Positions 18,414 through 26,923 of a DNA stretch of 64,000 nucleotides are shown here, one piece after another. Positions within the stretch are counted from its first letter, which is position 1; the number at the start of each line of letters is the position of its first letter. A model generated the notes under the pieces. The model saw only the letters and a program-made list of their open reading frames with translations, had not been told where the DNA came from and did not search any database. This DNA is from SABI01 sp963663665. GTDB lineage: Bacteria; Spirochaetota; Spirochaetia; Sphaerochaetales; Sphaerochaetaceae. The stretch covers positions 434,001 to 498,000 of the forward strand of contig CAXXKP010000001.1 in the NCBI GenBank assembly GCA_963663665.2. The letters are read 5' to 3'. Both the position numbers and the translations under genes were made by a program.

Positions 18414-19445
18414 TTAATAGGAAAAAGACTCGATAACATTCCAGCCATCGTTTATAAACTGGTCTGTGGTTCGGTTGGTCGCACCGAAGGTGATAAAGTC
18501 TTCTCGTTTCATACCATCAGGCTCATAGGCTTTTCGGAACTCTGAGAGAGTCAGCAACCTGTCAATGATCTTTTGGTCAACCGGGTTATTAATCTTTTCA
18601 ATCAAGTCGGTCACATCCATTAAAAGATCTGCAATCTTCGGAGATATGGACATAATCATCTTTGCACCTGCAAGCTCAGTGATGTGGTTTGCACCTCTAC
18701 ATCCAGCTGGCATTAAGTAAGTATCATATCCCTTTTCATTGAAAATGCTATACGCACGTTTCATGCAGGCAATTCCAGCAGTGGTAATGTCAGATTCTGA
18801 TACTGAAGATCGCTGATCATGAGCAACATCCCGAAGGTAATCATCCAAACGACCGATCATCATGACGGCAATTCCAAGACCTGGCGCAATACCTGAAACT
18901 AAGGCTCTTTGCTTGCCTCTTTCCCTAGCCTCTGCAACAGCAAGCACTTGGGGAACGGTAAAACTTACCGTTGCAGCCACATTGAGGCCAGAAGCGACAC
19001 ACTCTTCATATGCTTCAATACCGGCATTGGTTGCAGGAAGTTTAATCACTACATTTTCTGCGGTCTTTGCAAGTCGCTTGGCCTGTTTCACCATATGGTC
19101 TGCATCACCGGTTTTCAGTGGATTGGTCTGGGCACAAACATACCCTTTCCCTACAACTCCGTTCTGGTAGAGAGGCATATTAATATCAGAATAATAGCCA
19201 ACAACCAATTGCATGAGAGCCTCAACCTTTTGCTCCCCCTTTAGGCCTTTGGGAATTGATTTGAGTTGCTCAGCCCAGAATTCCTTGTTGCTATTCAACG
19301 TAGCTCCCACCAGGAAGGGGTTAGTAGTCATACCACTAGCTCCATTGCTATAGGCTGCTTCTTGCTGAGCCTTCACTGCAGAGTCATGCCAATAAATGGA
19401 TGAAGTATTGCTACTTAACCAGGATAGATATGTATTGGTACTCAT
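18414..19445 (-). CDS. Transaldolase-family protein
   Basis: 343 residues from the ATG at 19445, which has AGGAG 8 nt upstream; a longer frame reaches 19502 but would run into the preceding SDR. The family core is clear: MTTNPFLVG (39-47), Schiff-base lysine Lys135 in NVVIKLPATN, LNVAATVSFTVPQ (155-167), AGCRGANH (247-254) with an arginine at the place where transaldolases hold phosphate, and ISPKI. It transfers a dihydroxyacetone unit between a ketose and an aldehyde. It lies among SDRs and a split transketolase with no sugar kinase, which suggests a role on an unphosphorylated keto-acid (see findings). Its exact subfamily is not known to me. Confidence 0.88.
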   Translation of the reverse strand: MSTNTYLSWLSSNTSSIYWHDSAVKAQQEAAYSNGASGMTTNPFLVGATLNSNKEFWAEQLKSIPKGLKGEQKVEALMQLVVGYYSDINMPLYQNGVVGKGYVCAQTNPLKTGDADHMVKQAKRLAKTAENVVIKLPATNAGIEAYEECVASGLNVAATVSFTVPQVLAVAEARERGKQRALVSGIAPGLGIAVMMIGRLDDYLRDVAHDQRSSVSESDITTAGIACMKRAYSIFNEKGYDTYLMPAGCRGANHITELAGAKMIMSISPKIADLLMDVTDLIEKINNPVDQKIIDRLLTLSEFRKAYEPDGMKREDFITFGATNRTTDQFINDGWNVIESFSY

Positions 19446-19476
19446 GTTTATTTCTCCTACAATACTATGTTTGATT

Positions 19477-20244
19477 TCAAAGAGAGGCTTGCCAACCGCC
19501 ATCTATATAAATAGTTTGCCCAGTCAAATAATCTGAGGCGCGGGAAGCAAGGAATATGGCACAACCAACTAGATCATCAGTCAAACCCCAGCGGTTGAGG
19601 GGAACTTCATTCTTCACCCAGGCATCAAAGACTGGGTCGTTTGCCAAGGCATTTGTTAACTCAGTAAGCATATACCCAGGCCCAATGGCATTTACATTGA
19701 TATTGTATTTTCCCCATTCGGTTGCCATCGATTTTGTTAGCATTTTCAAACCACCCTTGGCTGTGCAGTACGGTCCAATATTTTGACGTGCAAGTTCTGC
19801 ATTAATAGAGGTGATGTTAATTATTTTCCCAGATTTTCTGGCTATCATACCCTTTACTACTGCCTTTCCCATTAGAAAAGCACTGGTAAGGTTCACATCG
19901 ATGACCTGTCTCCAATCGGAGGATGAAATCTCCTCCAAGGGCCCTCGTTTCTGGATCCCTGCATTATTGATCAGAACATCGATAGAACCTACTTCTTGCT
20001 CTATGCTAGCTATGCTTGTTTGCACTTGTTCTTCATCGGCGATATTAAAACTGTATCCAAAGGCCTTGTACCCTTCATTCTGCAGTTTTTGCACAGTTGC
20101 TGCTAGTTGCTTTTCATCTATATCGTTGAGTATAACAGTGGAACCAGCCTGTAAAAACCCTTTTGCAAAAGCTAGGCCGATACCTCTGGAAGATCCCGTT
20201 ATAAGCACAATTTTATCCTGTACATCAAAAAAATGACTGTCCAT
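19477..20244 (-). CDS. SDR dehydrogenase, gluconate 5-dehydrogenase-like
   Basis: 255 residues from the ATG at 20244 (AAGGA 8 nt upstream; a frame to 20274 is also possible). Motifs: TGSSRGIGLAFAKG cofactor loop, NNAGIQKRGP, the catalytic Ser plus PYCTAKGG (YxxxK), and IDGGW at the C-terminus. It resembles IdnO, which interconverts gluconate and 5-keto-gluconate with NAD(P)H. In this operon it could make or use a 5-hexulosonate. It is 31 nt upstream of the transaldolase gene. Confidence 0.85.
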   Translation of the reverse strand: MDSHFFDVQDKIVLITGSSRGIGLAFAKGFLQAGSTVILNDIDEKQLAATVQKLQNEGYKAFGYSFNIADEEQVQTSIASIEQEVGSIDVLINNAGIQKRGPLEEISSSDWRQVIDVNLTSAFLMGKAVVKGMIARKSGKIINITSINAELARQNIGPYCTAKGGLKMLTKSMATEWGKYNINVNAIGPGYMLTELTNALANDPVFDAWVKNEVPLNRWGLTDDLVGCAIFLASRASDYLTGQTIYIDGGWQASL

Positions 20245-20334
20245 TCTTCCATTCCTTTTCAGATTTAACTCCATATCAATCCCACCTTCCCCTTAGAAGG
20301 GAAAGCTTAGGCGTAAGAGCTTAGTTTATGATGA

Positions 20335-21081
20335 TTAATATGCAGTCAGACCACCATCAATGGGAAGTTGTACCCCATTCATGAAGGAAGCTTTGTCACT
20401 GGCCAGATAGACAGCTGCATGAGCAATGTCATCGGCATCTGCGAGTCGGCCTAATGGGATTTCATCAAAACGTTGTTTCTTCTTTTCTGGGTCTTTGAAC
20501 AGTTCATGCATCAGAGGAGTATCGACAGTACTGGGGTGGATAGAATTGCAGCGAATGTTATCTGCAGCATATCTTACAGCGACGGACTTGGTAAGCAGGG
20601 TTAATGCGCCCTTGGTGGTAGTGTAGGCTTCAGTGGTGAATTTGTGCCCCACTAAACCACAAATCGAGGACATATTGATAATTGAGCCACCACCTTGTTT
20701 TCTCATTAATGGAATGACATGCTTAATACCAAGGAAAGGGCCTTTAATATTTACGCCCATCATCGCATCAAGGTGTTCAACTGTCATAACTTCAATAGGT
20801 TCACGGATATTGATTCCTGCATTATTTACTAGGATATCTAGATTCTTTCCACTCGCCTGAATCGTTTGGATAGCGGCGACCCAATCTTCTTCTTTTGCAA
20901 CATTCAATTGTATATAGTGCATGGCATCGGAAAGAGCCAGTACTTCTGCCGCTTTTTCACAATCCATCATATCCCCGATGAATACAAAAGCACCTTCTTC
21001 AACCATCTTAACAGCCATCCTGTGGCCAAGGCCCTGAGCCCCGCCTGTGATTAATGCTGTCTTTCCTTCAAGCTGTTTCAT
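20335..21081 (-). CDS. SDR-family oxidoreductase
   Basis: 248 residues from the ATG at 21081, chosen because CAGGAG lies 6-7 nt before it. It has TGGAQGLGHRMA, NNAGINIREP, SSICGLVG, AYTTTKGAL (YxxxK) and LPIDGGLTAY. It is a classical 250-residue SDR, less like IdnO than its neighbour and closer to the cyclopentanol/glucose dehydrogenase type. Substrate unknown; probably the oxidising step on the imported compound. It is separated from the upstream dctP gene by a strong stem-loop. Confidence 0.85.
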   Translation of the reverse strand: MKQLEGKTALITGGAQGLGHRMAVKMVEEGAFVFIGDMMDCEKAAEVLALSDAMHYIQLNVAKEEDWVAAIQTIQASGKNLDILVNNAGINIREPIEVMTVEHLDAMMGVNIKGPFLGIKHVIPLMRKQGGGSIINMSSICGLVGHKFTTEAYTTTKGALTLLTKSVAVRYAADNIRCNSIHPSTVDTPLMHELFKDPEKKKQRFDEIPLGRLADADDIAHAAVYLASDKASFMNGVQLPIDGGLTAY

Positions 21082-21111
21082 TTCTCTCTCCTGAATCAGA
21101 GGTAAGATCAC

Positions 21112-21140
21112 CTGGTTGGCAAGAAATTCTTACCAACCAG
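21112..21140 (-). repeat. Stem-loop between dctP and the SDR genes
   Basis: CTGGTTGG-C-AAGAA against TTCTT-A-CCAACCAG, a nearly perfect 29-nt inverted repeat beginning 16 nt after the dctP stop. No T-tract follows on the minus strand. It probably protects the upstream transporter mRNA from 3' decay or reduces expression of the distal genes. Confidence 0.6.
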
Positions 21141-21156
21141 TGAAATATCAAAACTA

Positions 21157-22179
21157 TTAGTTATTGATAGTATCTTGGACCATTTTAATGATATCTTTAC
21201 CAATCTTGTCCTCAAATTGGCTATAGATTGGCTTAACAGCATCTTGGAATGCTTTCATCTCAGCTGGAGTAAGCTCAGTTACAGTCATTCCCAATTTGCG
21301 AAGTTCACCAACATAGTCGGTAGCCATCTTTCTGTTCATTGCTCTTTGATATACAGCAGACTCCTGTGCACATTCCTTAATAATCTTCTGCTCTTCTGCA
21401 GTAAATGATTCAAAGAGAGATTTGTTGATCAACATGATGTGAGGTCCATATACATGATTAGTAAGGGTTGTATAATCCTGCACTTCATAGAACTTGGAAA
21501 GATAGATTGTTGGAATTGGGTTTTCTTGTCCATCAATGGTATGCTGTTGCATTGCTGTAAAGACTTCACTGAACGGCATTGGAGTAGGATTTGCACCCAA
21601 GGCTTTCCATGCTGCAAGGTGAATTGGATTTTCCATAGTTCTAATCTTCAAACCATTCAAATCAGCTGGTTTACGGACTTCTCTCTTGCTGTTGGTTAGA
21701 TCACGGAAACCATTTTCATAGTATGCAAGTATGACCAATCCCTTCTCAGCAAGCTTATCAGCCAAGTATTTGCCGGGAGCTCCGTCAAGAACTTTATCAG
21801 CTGCTGCGGCATCTGGGAAAAGGAACGGAAGATCGAGAACCATGAACTCAGGTACCAAACCAACCAATGGGGAAGCGGAAGGAATAACCATTTCCAAAGA
21901 TCCCATGCGAACTGCTTCGGTAGCTCTTACATCATCACCAAGCTGAGCATTGGCGAAAACCTGTACATCAAAACGACCAGGAAGCTTTTCGTTAAGCAAT
22001 TCACCGAATTTCACGGAAGCGAGATAGGTGGGGTGCTGTTCATTGATACCATTAGAAATTTTCAGGACGGTTTTCTTCACCGGAGCTGCTGCACCGGTAG
22101 TACTTTCCTGCTGTCCGTTGGCAAATACCATACCCATGGTCAATGCCAATACACATACTGCGAGTACGAGTTTTTTCAT
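21157..22179 (-). CDS. dctP: TRAP transporter substrate-binding protein DctP
   Basis: 340 residues from the ATG at 22179 (GGAG 7 nt upstream; a GTG two codons earlier is less well placed). Signal peptide to VFA, then NGQQES, then the TRAP-type binding domain: NGINEQHPTYLASVKFGELL, LDLPFLFPD, GLKIRTMENP with the conserved carboxylate-binding arginine, and MQQHTIDGQENP. It delivers an organic acid, usually carboxylate-bearing, to the DctQM membrane complex. The acid is probably the substrate of this operon. Confidence 0.95.
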   Translation of the reverse strand: MKKLVLAVCVLALTMGMVFANGQQESTTGAAAPVKKTVLKISNGINEQHPTYLASVKFGELLNEKLPGRFDVQVFANAQLGDDVRATEAVRMGSLEMVIPSASPLVGLVPEFMVLDLPFLFPDAAAADKVLDGAPGKYLADKLAEKGLVILAYYENGFRDLTNSKREVRKPADLNGLKIRTMENPIHLAAWKALGANPTPMPFSEVFTAMQQHTIDGQENPIPTIYLSKFYEVQDYTTLTNHVYGPHIMLINKSLFESFTAEEQKIIKECAQESAVYQRAMNRKMATDYVGELRKLGMTVTELTPAEMKAFQDAVKPIYSQFEDKIGKDIIKMVQDTINN

Positions 22180-22215
22180 ATACACTCTCCTTTTTAATGA
22201 GGGTTCAACTGAACC

Positions 22216-23496
22216 CTAGCGAACCAAATTTGGAATGAAGGTCACCAAGCCTGGGATATAGGTAATGATAAGCAAGGTAACAATCATTATTGCAATGTTG
22301 GGAGCAATAGCTTTACTAAGCTTTGCTATTGAAAGCTTCGATATACCACAACCAACATAGAGAATATTTCCTACCGGTGGCGTGATCAGGCCAATACAGA
22401 GGTTGACGATCATCACAACACCGAAGTAGACGGGACTGAGGTGATATTGTAAGACAATAGGCATCAAAATCGGCCCCATGATAAGCAGTGCAGGAGTCAG
22501 ATCCATAACACAACCAATCAAGAGAAGCAAGATATTGATATAAAGCATCAAGAGTATGGGGCTATCACCAGCAAACACCAGCAAAGTATTTGAAAGCAAC
22601 TTAGGAATCTGGGCTACGGTAATCATATACGCTGCAGCAGTTGCTGCACCACAAACCAACATAACTACAGAAGTTGCTCTAGCGGTCTTAACGAATAGTT
22701 CTGGTAACATAGAAAGCTTCAAATCTTTGTAGATAAAGAAACTGACCACAAATGCATACACTACTGCTACAACTGCTGCTTCGGTTGGTGTGTAAATACC
22801 ACCTACGATACCACCAAGGATGATGAAGGGAAGCAGAATAGCCCAAAAGGCATCTATAGCTGCTTTAAAAACATTCTTCAGCACAAACTTATGGGTAGTT
22901 TTATAATTTGGATGTTTACGAACATGCACGAACCAACCAATCATTAAGCCGACACCAATGAGAATACCTGGTATGATACCACCAAGAAACAGGTCAATGA
23001 TCGATACGTTGGCGATAACACCGAAAAGAATCATGGGTATACTTGGGGGGATGATTGGACCAATTGTACCTGCTGCACAGAACAGAGCGGCACTTTTCTC
23101 TTTATTATAACCTTCGCGTTCCATGACAGGATAGAGCAATGATCCCATTGCCGAGGTGTCCGCAACTGCTGAGCCAGAGACACCTGCAAAAAGCATGCTT
23201 GCAAGCACGGTTACATAACCGAGTCCACCCCTGATATGACCTAATATAGTCTGGGCAAAAGCAACAATTCGCTTTGAAATCCCACCATAGTTCATTATCT
23301 CACCTGCAAGTAGAAAGAACGGTATAGCCATAATCGGGAAGCTGTCTATACCCCTGACGATATTCTGGGCAACAGCTGCAGCTGAAAAAGATCCAGATAC
23401 CAACATCAGCACCATTGCAGTGATAACCAAGGCAAATGCAATGGGGACACTGAGGATGATGAAACCAAACAATGTAATAAGGAATACTACTAGCAT
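22216..23496 (-). CDS. dctM: TRAP transporter large permease DctM
   Basis: 426 residues, about twelve membrane segments, with typical TRAP large-subunit patterns (PFFLLAGEIMNYGGISKRI, GSAVADTSAMGSLLYP, GGIVGGIYTPTEAAVVAVVY). It catalyses ion-driven import of the acid handed over by DctP. The start lies 2 nt after the dctQ stop, so the two subunits are coupled. Length is normal for an unfused DctM. Confidence 0.95.
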   Translation of the reverse strand: MLVVFLITLFGFIILSVPIAFALVITAMVLMLVSGSFSAAAVAQNIVRGIDSFPIMAIPFFLLAGEIMNYGGISKRIVAFAQTILGHIRGGLGYVTVLASMLFAGVSGSAVADTSAMGSLLYPVMEREGYNKEKSAALFCAAGTIGPIIPPSIPMILFGVIANVSIIDLFLGGIIPGILIGVGLMIGWFVHVRKHPNYKTTHKFVLKNVFKAAIDAFWAILLPFIILGGIVGGIYTPTEAAVVAVVYAFVVSFFIYKDLKLSMLPELFVKTARATSVVMLVCGAATAAAYMITVAQIPKLLSNTLLVFAGDSPILLMLYINILLLLIGCVMDLTPALLIMGPILMPIVLQYHLSPVYFGVVMIVNLCIGLITPPVGNILYVGCGISKLSIAKLSKAIAPNIAIMIVTLLIITYIPGLVTFIPNLVR

Positions 23497-23498
23497 GA

Positions 23499-24020
23499 TT
23501 ATTTGTCCTCCTTGAAAATATGAATGGAAGTAATGACGCTGTCTATAAGCTTAATTGCACCAAAGTAGAGGAAACTTCCAAAACTAAAGGGGACAATACT
23601 ATAGATGAAACCATAGGAGACTGAAGCTGCTGGTGAGGTCCATCCACTGCTTACGGTACTGATAGTCAAATCCATACCTCCCTTGAAAAGAACTGCAAGG
23701 ATAACAATCAGAATTACATTCACCAACACTTTGATAAGAGAAGAAACCCTTGCTGAGGTAATGTTAAGAATTACATCCAATCCTAGATGTTCATTCTTGT
23801 TGAAAGCGAGTACTGCGCCAAGGAAGGTCAACCATATGAGCATGAAACGAGAAATCTCCTCGGACCATGCGAGCGAAAATTGCAGGAAATACCTGGCAAT
23901 CACGTTTGAAAAAACAATGAGGACCATCAAAGCAAGCAATACACCGATGAGCGCCTGGATTATTCTTTCAAACACATTCTGGATTCTGGTAATTACCGGA
24001 ATCGAACTTACAAGTTTCAT
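23499..24020 (-). CDS. dctQ: TRAP transporter small permease DctQ
   Basis: 173 residues with four membrane segments and the family pattern FSNVIARYFLQFSLAWSEEI...FLTWLTFLGA-like region (here RFMLIWLTFLGAVLAF). Small membrane subunit required with DctM. First of the three TRAP genes, in the order QMP, following the GarR-type gene after 61 nt. Confidence 0.93.
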   Translation of the reverse strand: MKLVSSIPVITRIQNVFERIIQALIGVLLALMVLIVFSNVIARYFLQFSLAWSEEISRFMLIWLTFLGAVLAFNKNEHLGLDVILNITSARVSSLIKVLVNVILIVILAVLFKGGMDLTISTVSSGWTSPAASVSYGFIYSIVPFSFGSFLYFGAIKLIDSVITSIHIFKEDK

Positions 24021-24081
24021 TAGTGAACTCCTTTTTGTAATGAAATCCTGTCTTAAAACCTTATGAACAAAAGAAAAGCAA

Positions 24082-24966
24082 TTATTTCCTTATTTTAATC
24101 TTTGCATGCTTTTCGTAGTACTGAGCCATCCCACCATGGTCATCCTTCTCATGTCCGTCCTGTTTTAATTCCTGCATGATCATTATTGTCTGTTCGCTGA
24201 TAGGTGTAGGAACCTTAAGCTCCTTGGCAGTATCTAGCGCATTGTTCATGTCCTTAATATGCAGTTCAATTCTGAAACCTGGTTTGAAGTTTCCATTGAG
24301 GATCATTGGGGCTTTTGCATCAAAAACCGTACTTCCTGCAAGTCCCCCACGAATGGCTTGATATACCTTTTCGGGGTTCACTCCAGCTTTAGTAGCTAAG
24401 GCGAGTGCTTCAGACATTGCTGCAATGTTACCAGCTACCATGATCTGGTTAGCCAGCTTAGTTACATTTCCACTTCCAAGGTCACCAACCAACGTTACGG
24501 AGCCCCCCATAATATCAAGGATTGGTTTCACTTGGTCAAAAATTTCAACCTTACCTCCAACCATAATTGCTAAGGTTCCATCGATTGCTTTTGGTTCTCC
24601 ACCGGAAACTGGAGCATCAAGCATCTCAACACCCTTTTCAGCCAAGGCAGCACCAACTTCCTGCGAAACCAGAGGATTGATGGAACTCATATCTACATAT
24701 ATGGTTCCGCTCTTCACTGACTCAATAACACCCTCAGATCCAAGCATTACTTCCTTCACATGAGGTGAATTGGGAAGCATGGTAATAATAACATCAGAAA
24801 CAGCTGCTACATCTTTTGCAGAAGAGCCAGATTTAGCTCCAGCAGCAACAACTTCATCATGATTAGCCTTTACCACATCAAAAACGGTAAGGTCATAGCC
24901 TGCTTTGATAAGATTCTTTGCCATGGGTTTTCCCATGATACCCAATCCAATAAATCCAATTTTCAT
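24082..24966 (-). CDS. garR: 2-hydroxy-3-oxopropionate (tartronate semialdehyde) reductase
   Basis: 294 residues of the beta-hydroxyacid dehydrogenase family. Landmarks: FIGLGIMGKPMAKNL (NAD(P) loop), DAPVSGGEPKAIDG (118-130, substrate loop) and the catalytic lysine K170 in GSGNVTKLANQ, one position off E. coli GarR K171. It is close to the second copy at 51,970-52,851 in the glucarate operon, by eye well over half identical, which supports the tartronate-semialdehyde call. It would convert tartronate semialdehyde to glycerate. Related reductases act on sulfolactaldehyde, methylmalonate semialdehyde and others, so the substrate here is an inference from the paralogue. Confidence 0.88.
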   Translation of the reverse strand: MKIGFIGLGIMGKPMAKNLIKAGYDLTVFDVVKANHDEVVAAGAKSGSSAKDVAAVSDVIITMLPNSPHVKEVMLGSEGVIESVKSGTIYVDMSSINPLVSQEVGAALAEKGVEMLDAPVSGGEPKAIDGTLAIMVGGKVEIFDQVKPILDIMGGSVTLVGDLGSGNVTKLANQIMVAGNIAAMSEALALATKAGVNPEKVYQAIRGGLAGSTVFDAKAPMILNGNFKPGFRIELHIKDMNNALDTAKELKVPTPISEQTIMIMQELKQDGHEKDDHGGMAQYYEKHAKIKIRK

Positions 24967-24983
24967 TGTTATATCTCCTTAAA

Positions 24984-25910
24984 TTAAGCTAGGACCGATT
25001 TCACTGTTTCTGCAATGTCTTCTGAGGTGAGCTTGTAGTATGCGAGTAAAAGCTCATAGTTTTCAGCTGACTGCCCAAACGAATCTTCCATGCCCATATG
25101 GCCTGTTTTCAGAGCCATGCCTGCCAATGCGCTGAAGACAGATGACCCAAGGCCTCCAATCTTATTATGTTCTTCAACAACCAAGACAGCGCCGGTCTTT
25201 TTTGCCAGATCTCTAATTTCTTCAACAGGGAATGGTTTAATCGTACCAATATTTGCAATTGTTACTTCAATGCCTTCTTTTGAGAGTACGTCAGCCGCTT
25301 CCAATGAAGTGTGCACTGAGGCACCACAGGAAAGAATTACTAGATCATTCCCTTCTCTAAGAACATCAACTTGTCCAATCTTGTAAGGCTTCTTTTCCGT
25401 GACTAGGGGAAGATCATTTCTAGGAATACGAATATAACAAGGGCCTTTGTGATTTACCATTGCCTCAACCATACCTTCGACCTGGTTTGCATCCACAGGT
25501 GCAAAGACAGTCATATTGGGAAGTCCATTCATCAAAGAGATGTCGTCAATCGACTGATGTGTTTTTCCATCACCATAGTCAGAGAGCCCACAACTAGAAC
25601 CACAAATTTTGACATTCAGTTCTGGAATGCAGATCGAACTTCTTATCTGGTCATATGCTCTGCCAGTTACGAATACTGCGAAAGAACTAAAGAAAGGTAT
25701 CTTCCCAGCTAGAGCAAGTCCCGCAGAGACACTAGCCATATTCTGTTCAGCTATTCCCACTTCAATGAATCTGTCATTACCCAGTTGGAGCATGGAACGA
25801 GACATTGTAGATTTTCCAAGGTCTGCATCAAGGGAAATAATATTCTTATTATCTTTTCCGAGTTTAACCAGAGTTTCTCCGTAGGTTTGGCGTAAGCTTT
25901 TCATTTCCAT
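24984..25910 (-). CDS. Transketolase, C-terminal subunit
   Basis: 308 residues carrying the pyrimidine-binding and C-terminal transketolase domains (GDAL-type DADLGKSTMSRSM; FIEVGIAEQNMASVSAGLA with the catalytic glutamate; FVTGRAYDQIRSSI; DYGDGKTHQSIDD; LVVEEHNKIGGLGS). Together with the upstream gene it forms a split transketolase that moves a two-carbon ketol unit using thiamine diphosphate. Its ATG overlaps the stop region of the N-terminal subunit by one base. Split transketolases are often substrate-specialised catabolic versions (for example apulose-4-phosphate or sulfoquinovose pathways). Confidence 0.93.
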   Translation of the reverse strand: MEMKSLRQTYGETLVKLGKDNKNIISLDADLGKSTMSRSMLQLGNDRFIEVGIAEQNMASVSAGLALAGKIPFFSSFAVFVTGRAYDQIRSSICIPELNVKICGSSCGLSDYGDGKTHQSIDDISLMNGLPNMTVFAPVDANQVEGMVEAMVNHKGPCYIRIPRNDLPLVTEKKPYKIGQVDVLREGNDLVILSCGASVHTSLEAADVLSKEGIEVTIANIGTIKPFPVEEIRDLAKKTGAVLVVEEHNKIGGLGSSVFSALAGMALKTGHMGMEDSFGQSAENYELLLAYYKLTSEDIAETVKSVLA

Positions 25911-26743
25911 TAGTTCAACTCCTTCATTTGCTTGTCCAGAACTAAAATTGCCTGTGCGTATTGTTCTTTGGTCATAGCTCCGTTATGGAAACCAACAACA
26001 TTCTCAGCGAAAGGGAACATCTTGCCTTTAATTGTTTTTGCAATGATGGCCTTGGGTTTGTTTCCAGTATCGACAGCGAACGCAGCAAGCAGTTCTTCAT
26101 AATTGTGACCATCAACTTCAATGACTTCCCATCCAAAGGCAGTCCATTTCTCTTTCAAGGCAGGGATTTTCATGACCTCAACACAAGAACCACTTGCCTG
26201 AAGATCATTCTTATCAAGGATCATGGTCAGGTTGGAAAGTTCATAATTTGCAGAAAATGCTGCTGCTTCCCAAAGCTGGCCTTCAGCCATTTCTCCATCA
26301 CCACACAGTACGTACACTCTTCTAGGATTTTTGTCATACTTTGCAGCAATTGCTATTCCTGCTCCAACAGACAATCCTTGTCCGAGTGAACCGGTAACAG
26401 CTTCAATGCCTGGGGTTTTCATGTCAGGGTGTCCTTGCAACATTCCCCCTAGGGTTTTCAACGCCCCAAATTCTGATTTGGGGAAGAACCCAAGTTCCGC
26501 AAGAGCTGCATACTGAGCAGGTACGGAATGACCTTTGCTCATGATGAAAATATCGCGTTCAGGATCATTGATTTTGTCTTTAGAGATATTCATGACATTG
26601 AAATAAAGTGATGCCAGAATTTCCATACAGGAACTAGATCCACCAAGATGCCCTACTTTTCCTGGTTCCAGCATCATGAGAAGGTTTCTTCTCATTTCCA
26701 CTGTTATTTTTTTTAGCTCAGTGATGAGTTCTGCACTTACCAC
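25910..26743 (-). CDS. Transketolase, N-terminal subunit
   Basis: 277 residues from a GTG at 26743, chosen because GGGGGG lies 6 nt before it; the frame extends to 26818 but that part is promoter-proximal and not family-like. The ThDP-binding domain shows GKVGHLGGSSSCMEIL, SKGHSVPAQYA, TGSLGQGLSVGAGIA and the metal/ThDP motif GDGEMAEGQLWEAA with LDKND 30 residues on. First gene of the operon, partner of the downstream C-terminal subunit. Confidence 0.93.
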   Translation of the reverse strand: MVSAELITELKKITVEMRRNLLMMLEPGKVGHLGGSSSCMEILASLYFNVMNISKDKINDPERDIFIMSKGHSVPAQYAALAELGFFPKSEFGALKTLGGMLQGHPDMKTPGIEAVTGSLGQGLSVGAGIAIAAKYDKNPRRVYVLCGDGEMAEGQLWEAAAFSANYELSNLTMILDKNDLQASGSCVEVMKIPALKEKWTAFGWEVIEVDGHNYEELLAAFAVDTGNKPKAIIAKTIKGKMFPFAENVVGFHNGAMTKEQYAQAILVLDKQMKELN

Positions 26744-26862
26744 GGTTCGCCCCCCTTTACTTCTATCATGTAGCTTGTATGTTGTAATACATGTAATTTT
26801 ATAAAAAGACATTGTCATTCAATTCAATAAAAATTCTCTACACATTAATTTGGTATATATAA

Positions 26863-26892
26863 CTTATAATACATCCTATAAGATGCTGTCAA
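26863..26892 (-). promoter_or_regulatory. Operon promoter with overlapping GntR operator
   Basis: Minus strand: TTGACA (26887-26892), 18-nt spacer, TATAAG (26863-26868). An inverted repeat CTTATA-N8-TATAAG (26863-26882) fills the spacer and the -10, sharing the string TGTATTATAAG with the promoter of the gntR gene itself. This is the expected layout for repression by the adjacent FadR-type regulator. Confidence 0.55.
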
Positions 26893-26923
26893 TCTTTTTT
26901 TTTAAAAAAAGAAATAGCCAAAT

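Noticed and set aside
19811..20236. 141-codon plus-strand frame opposite the SDR gene
   Set aside because: Antisense shadow; the minus-strand SDR has all catalytic motifs.
17585..26743. Reading the transketolase operon as a sulfoquinovose (sulfo-transketolase/transaldolase) pathway
   Set aside because: No sulfoquinovosidase, isomerase or sulfonate-specific gene is present, and the reductase is closest to the glucarate-type GarR; kept only as an analogy.
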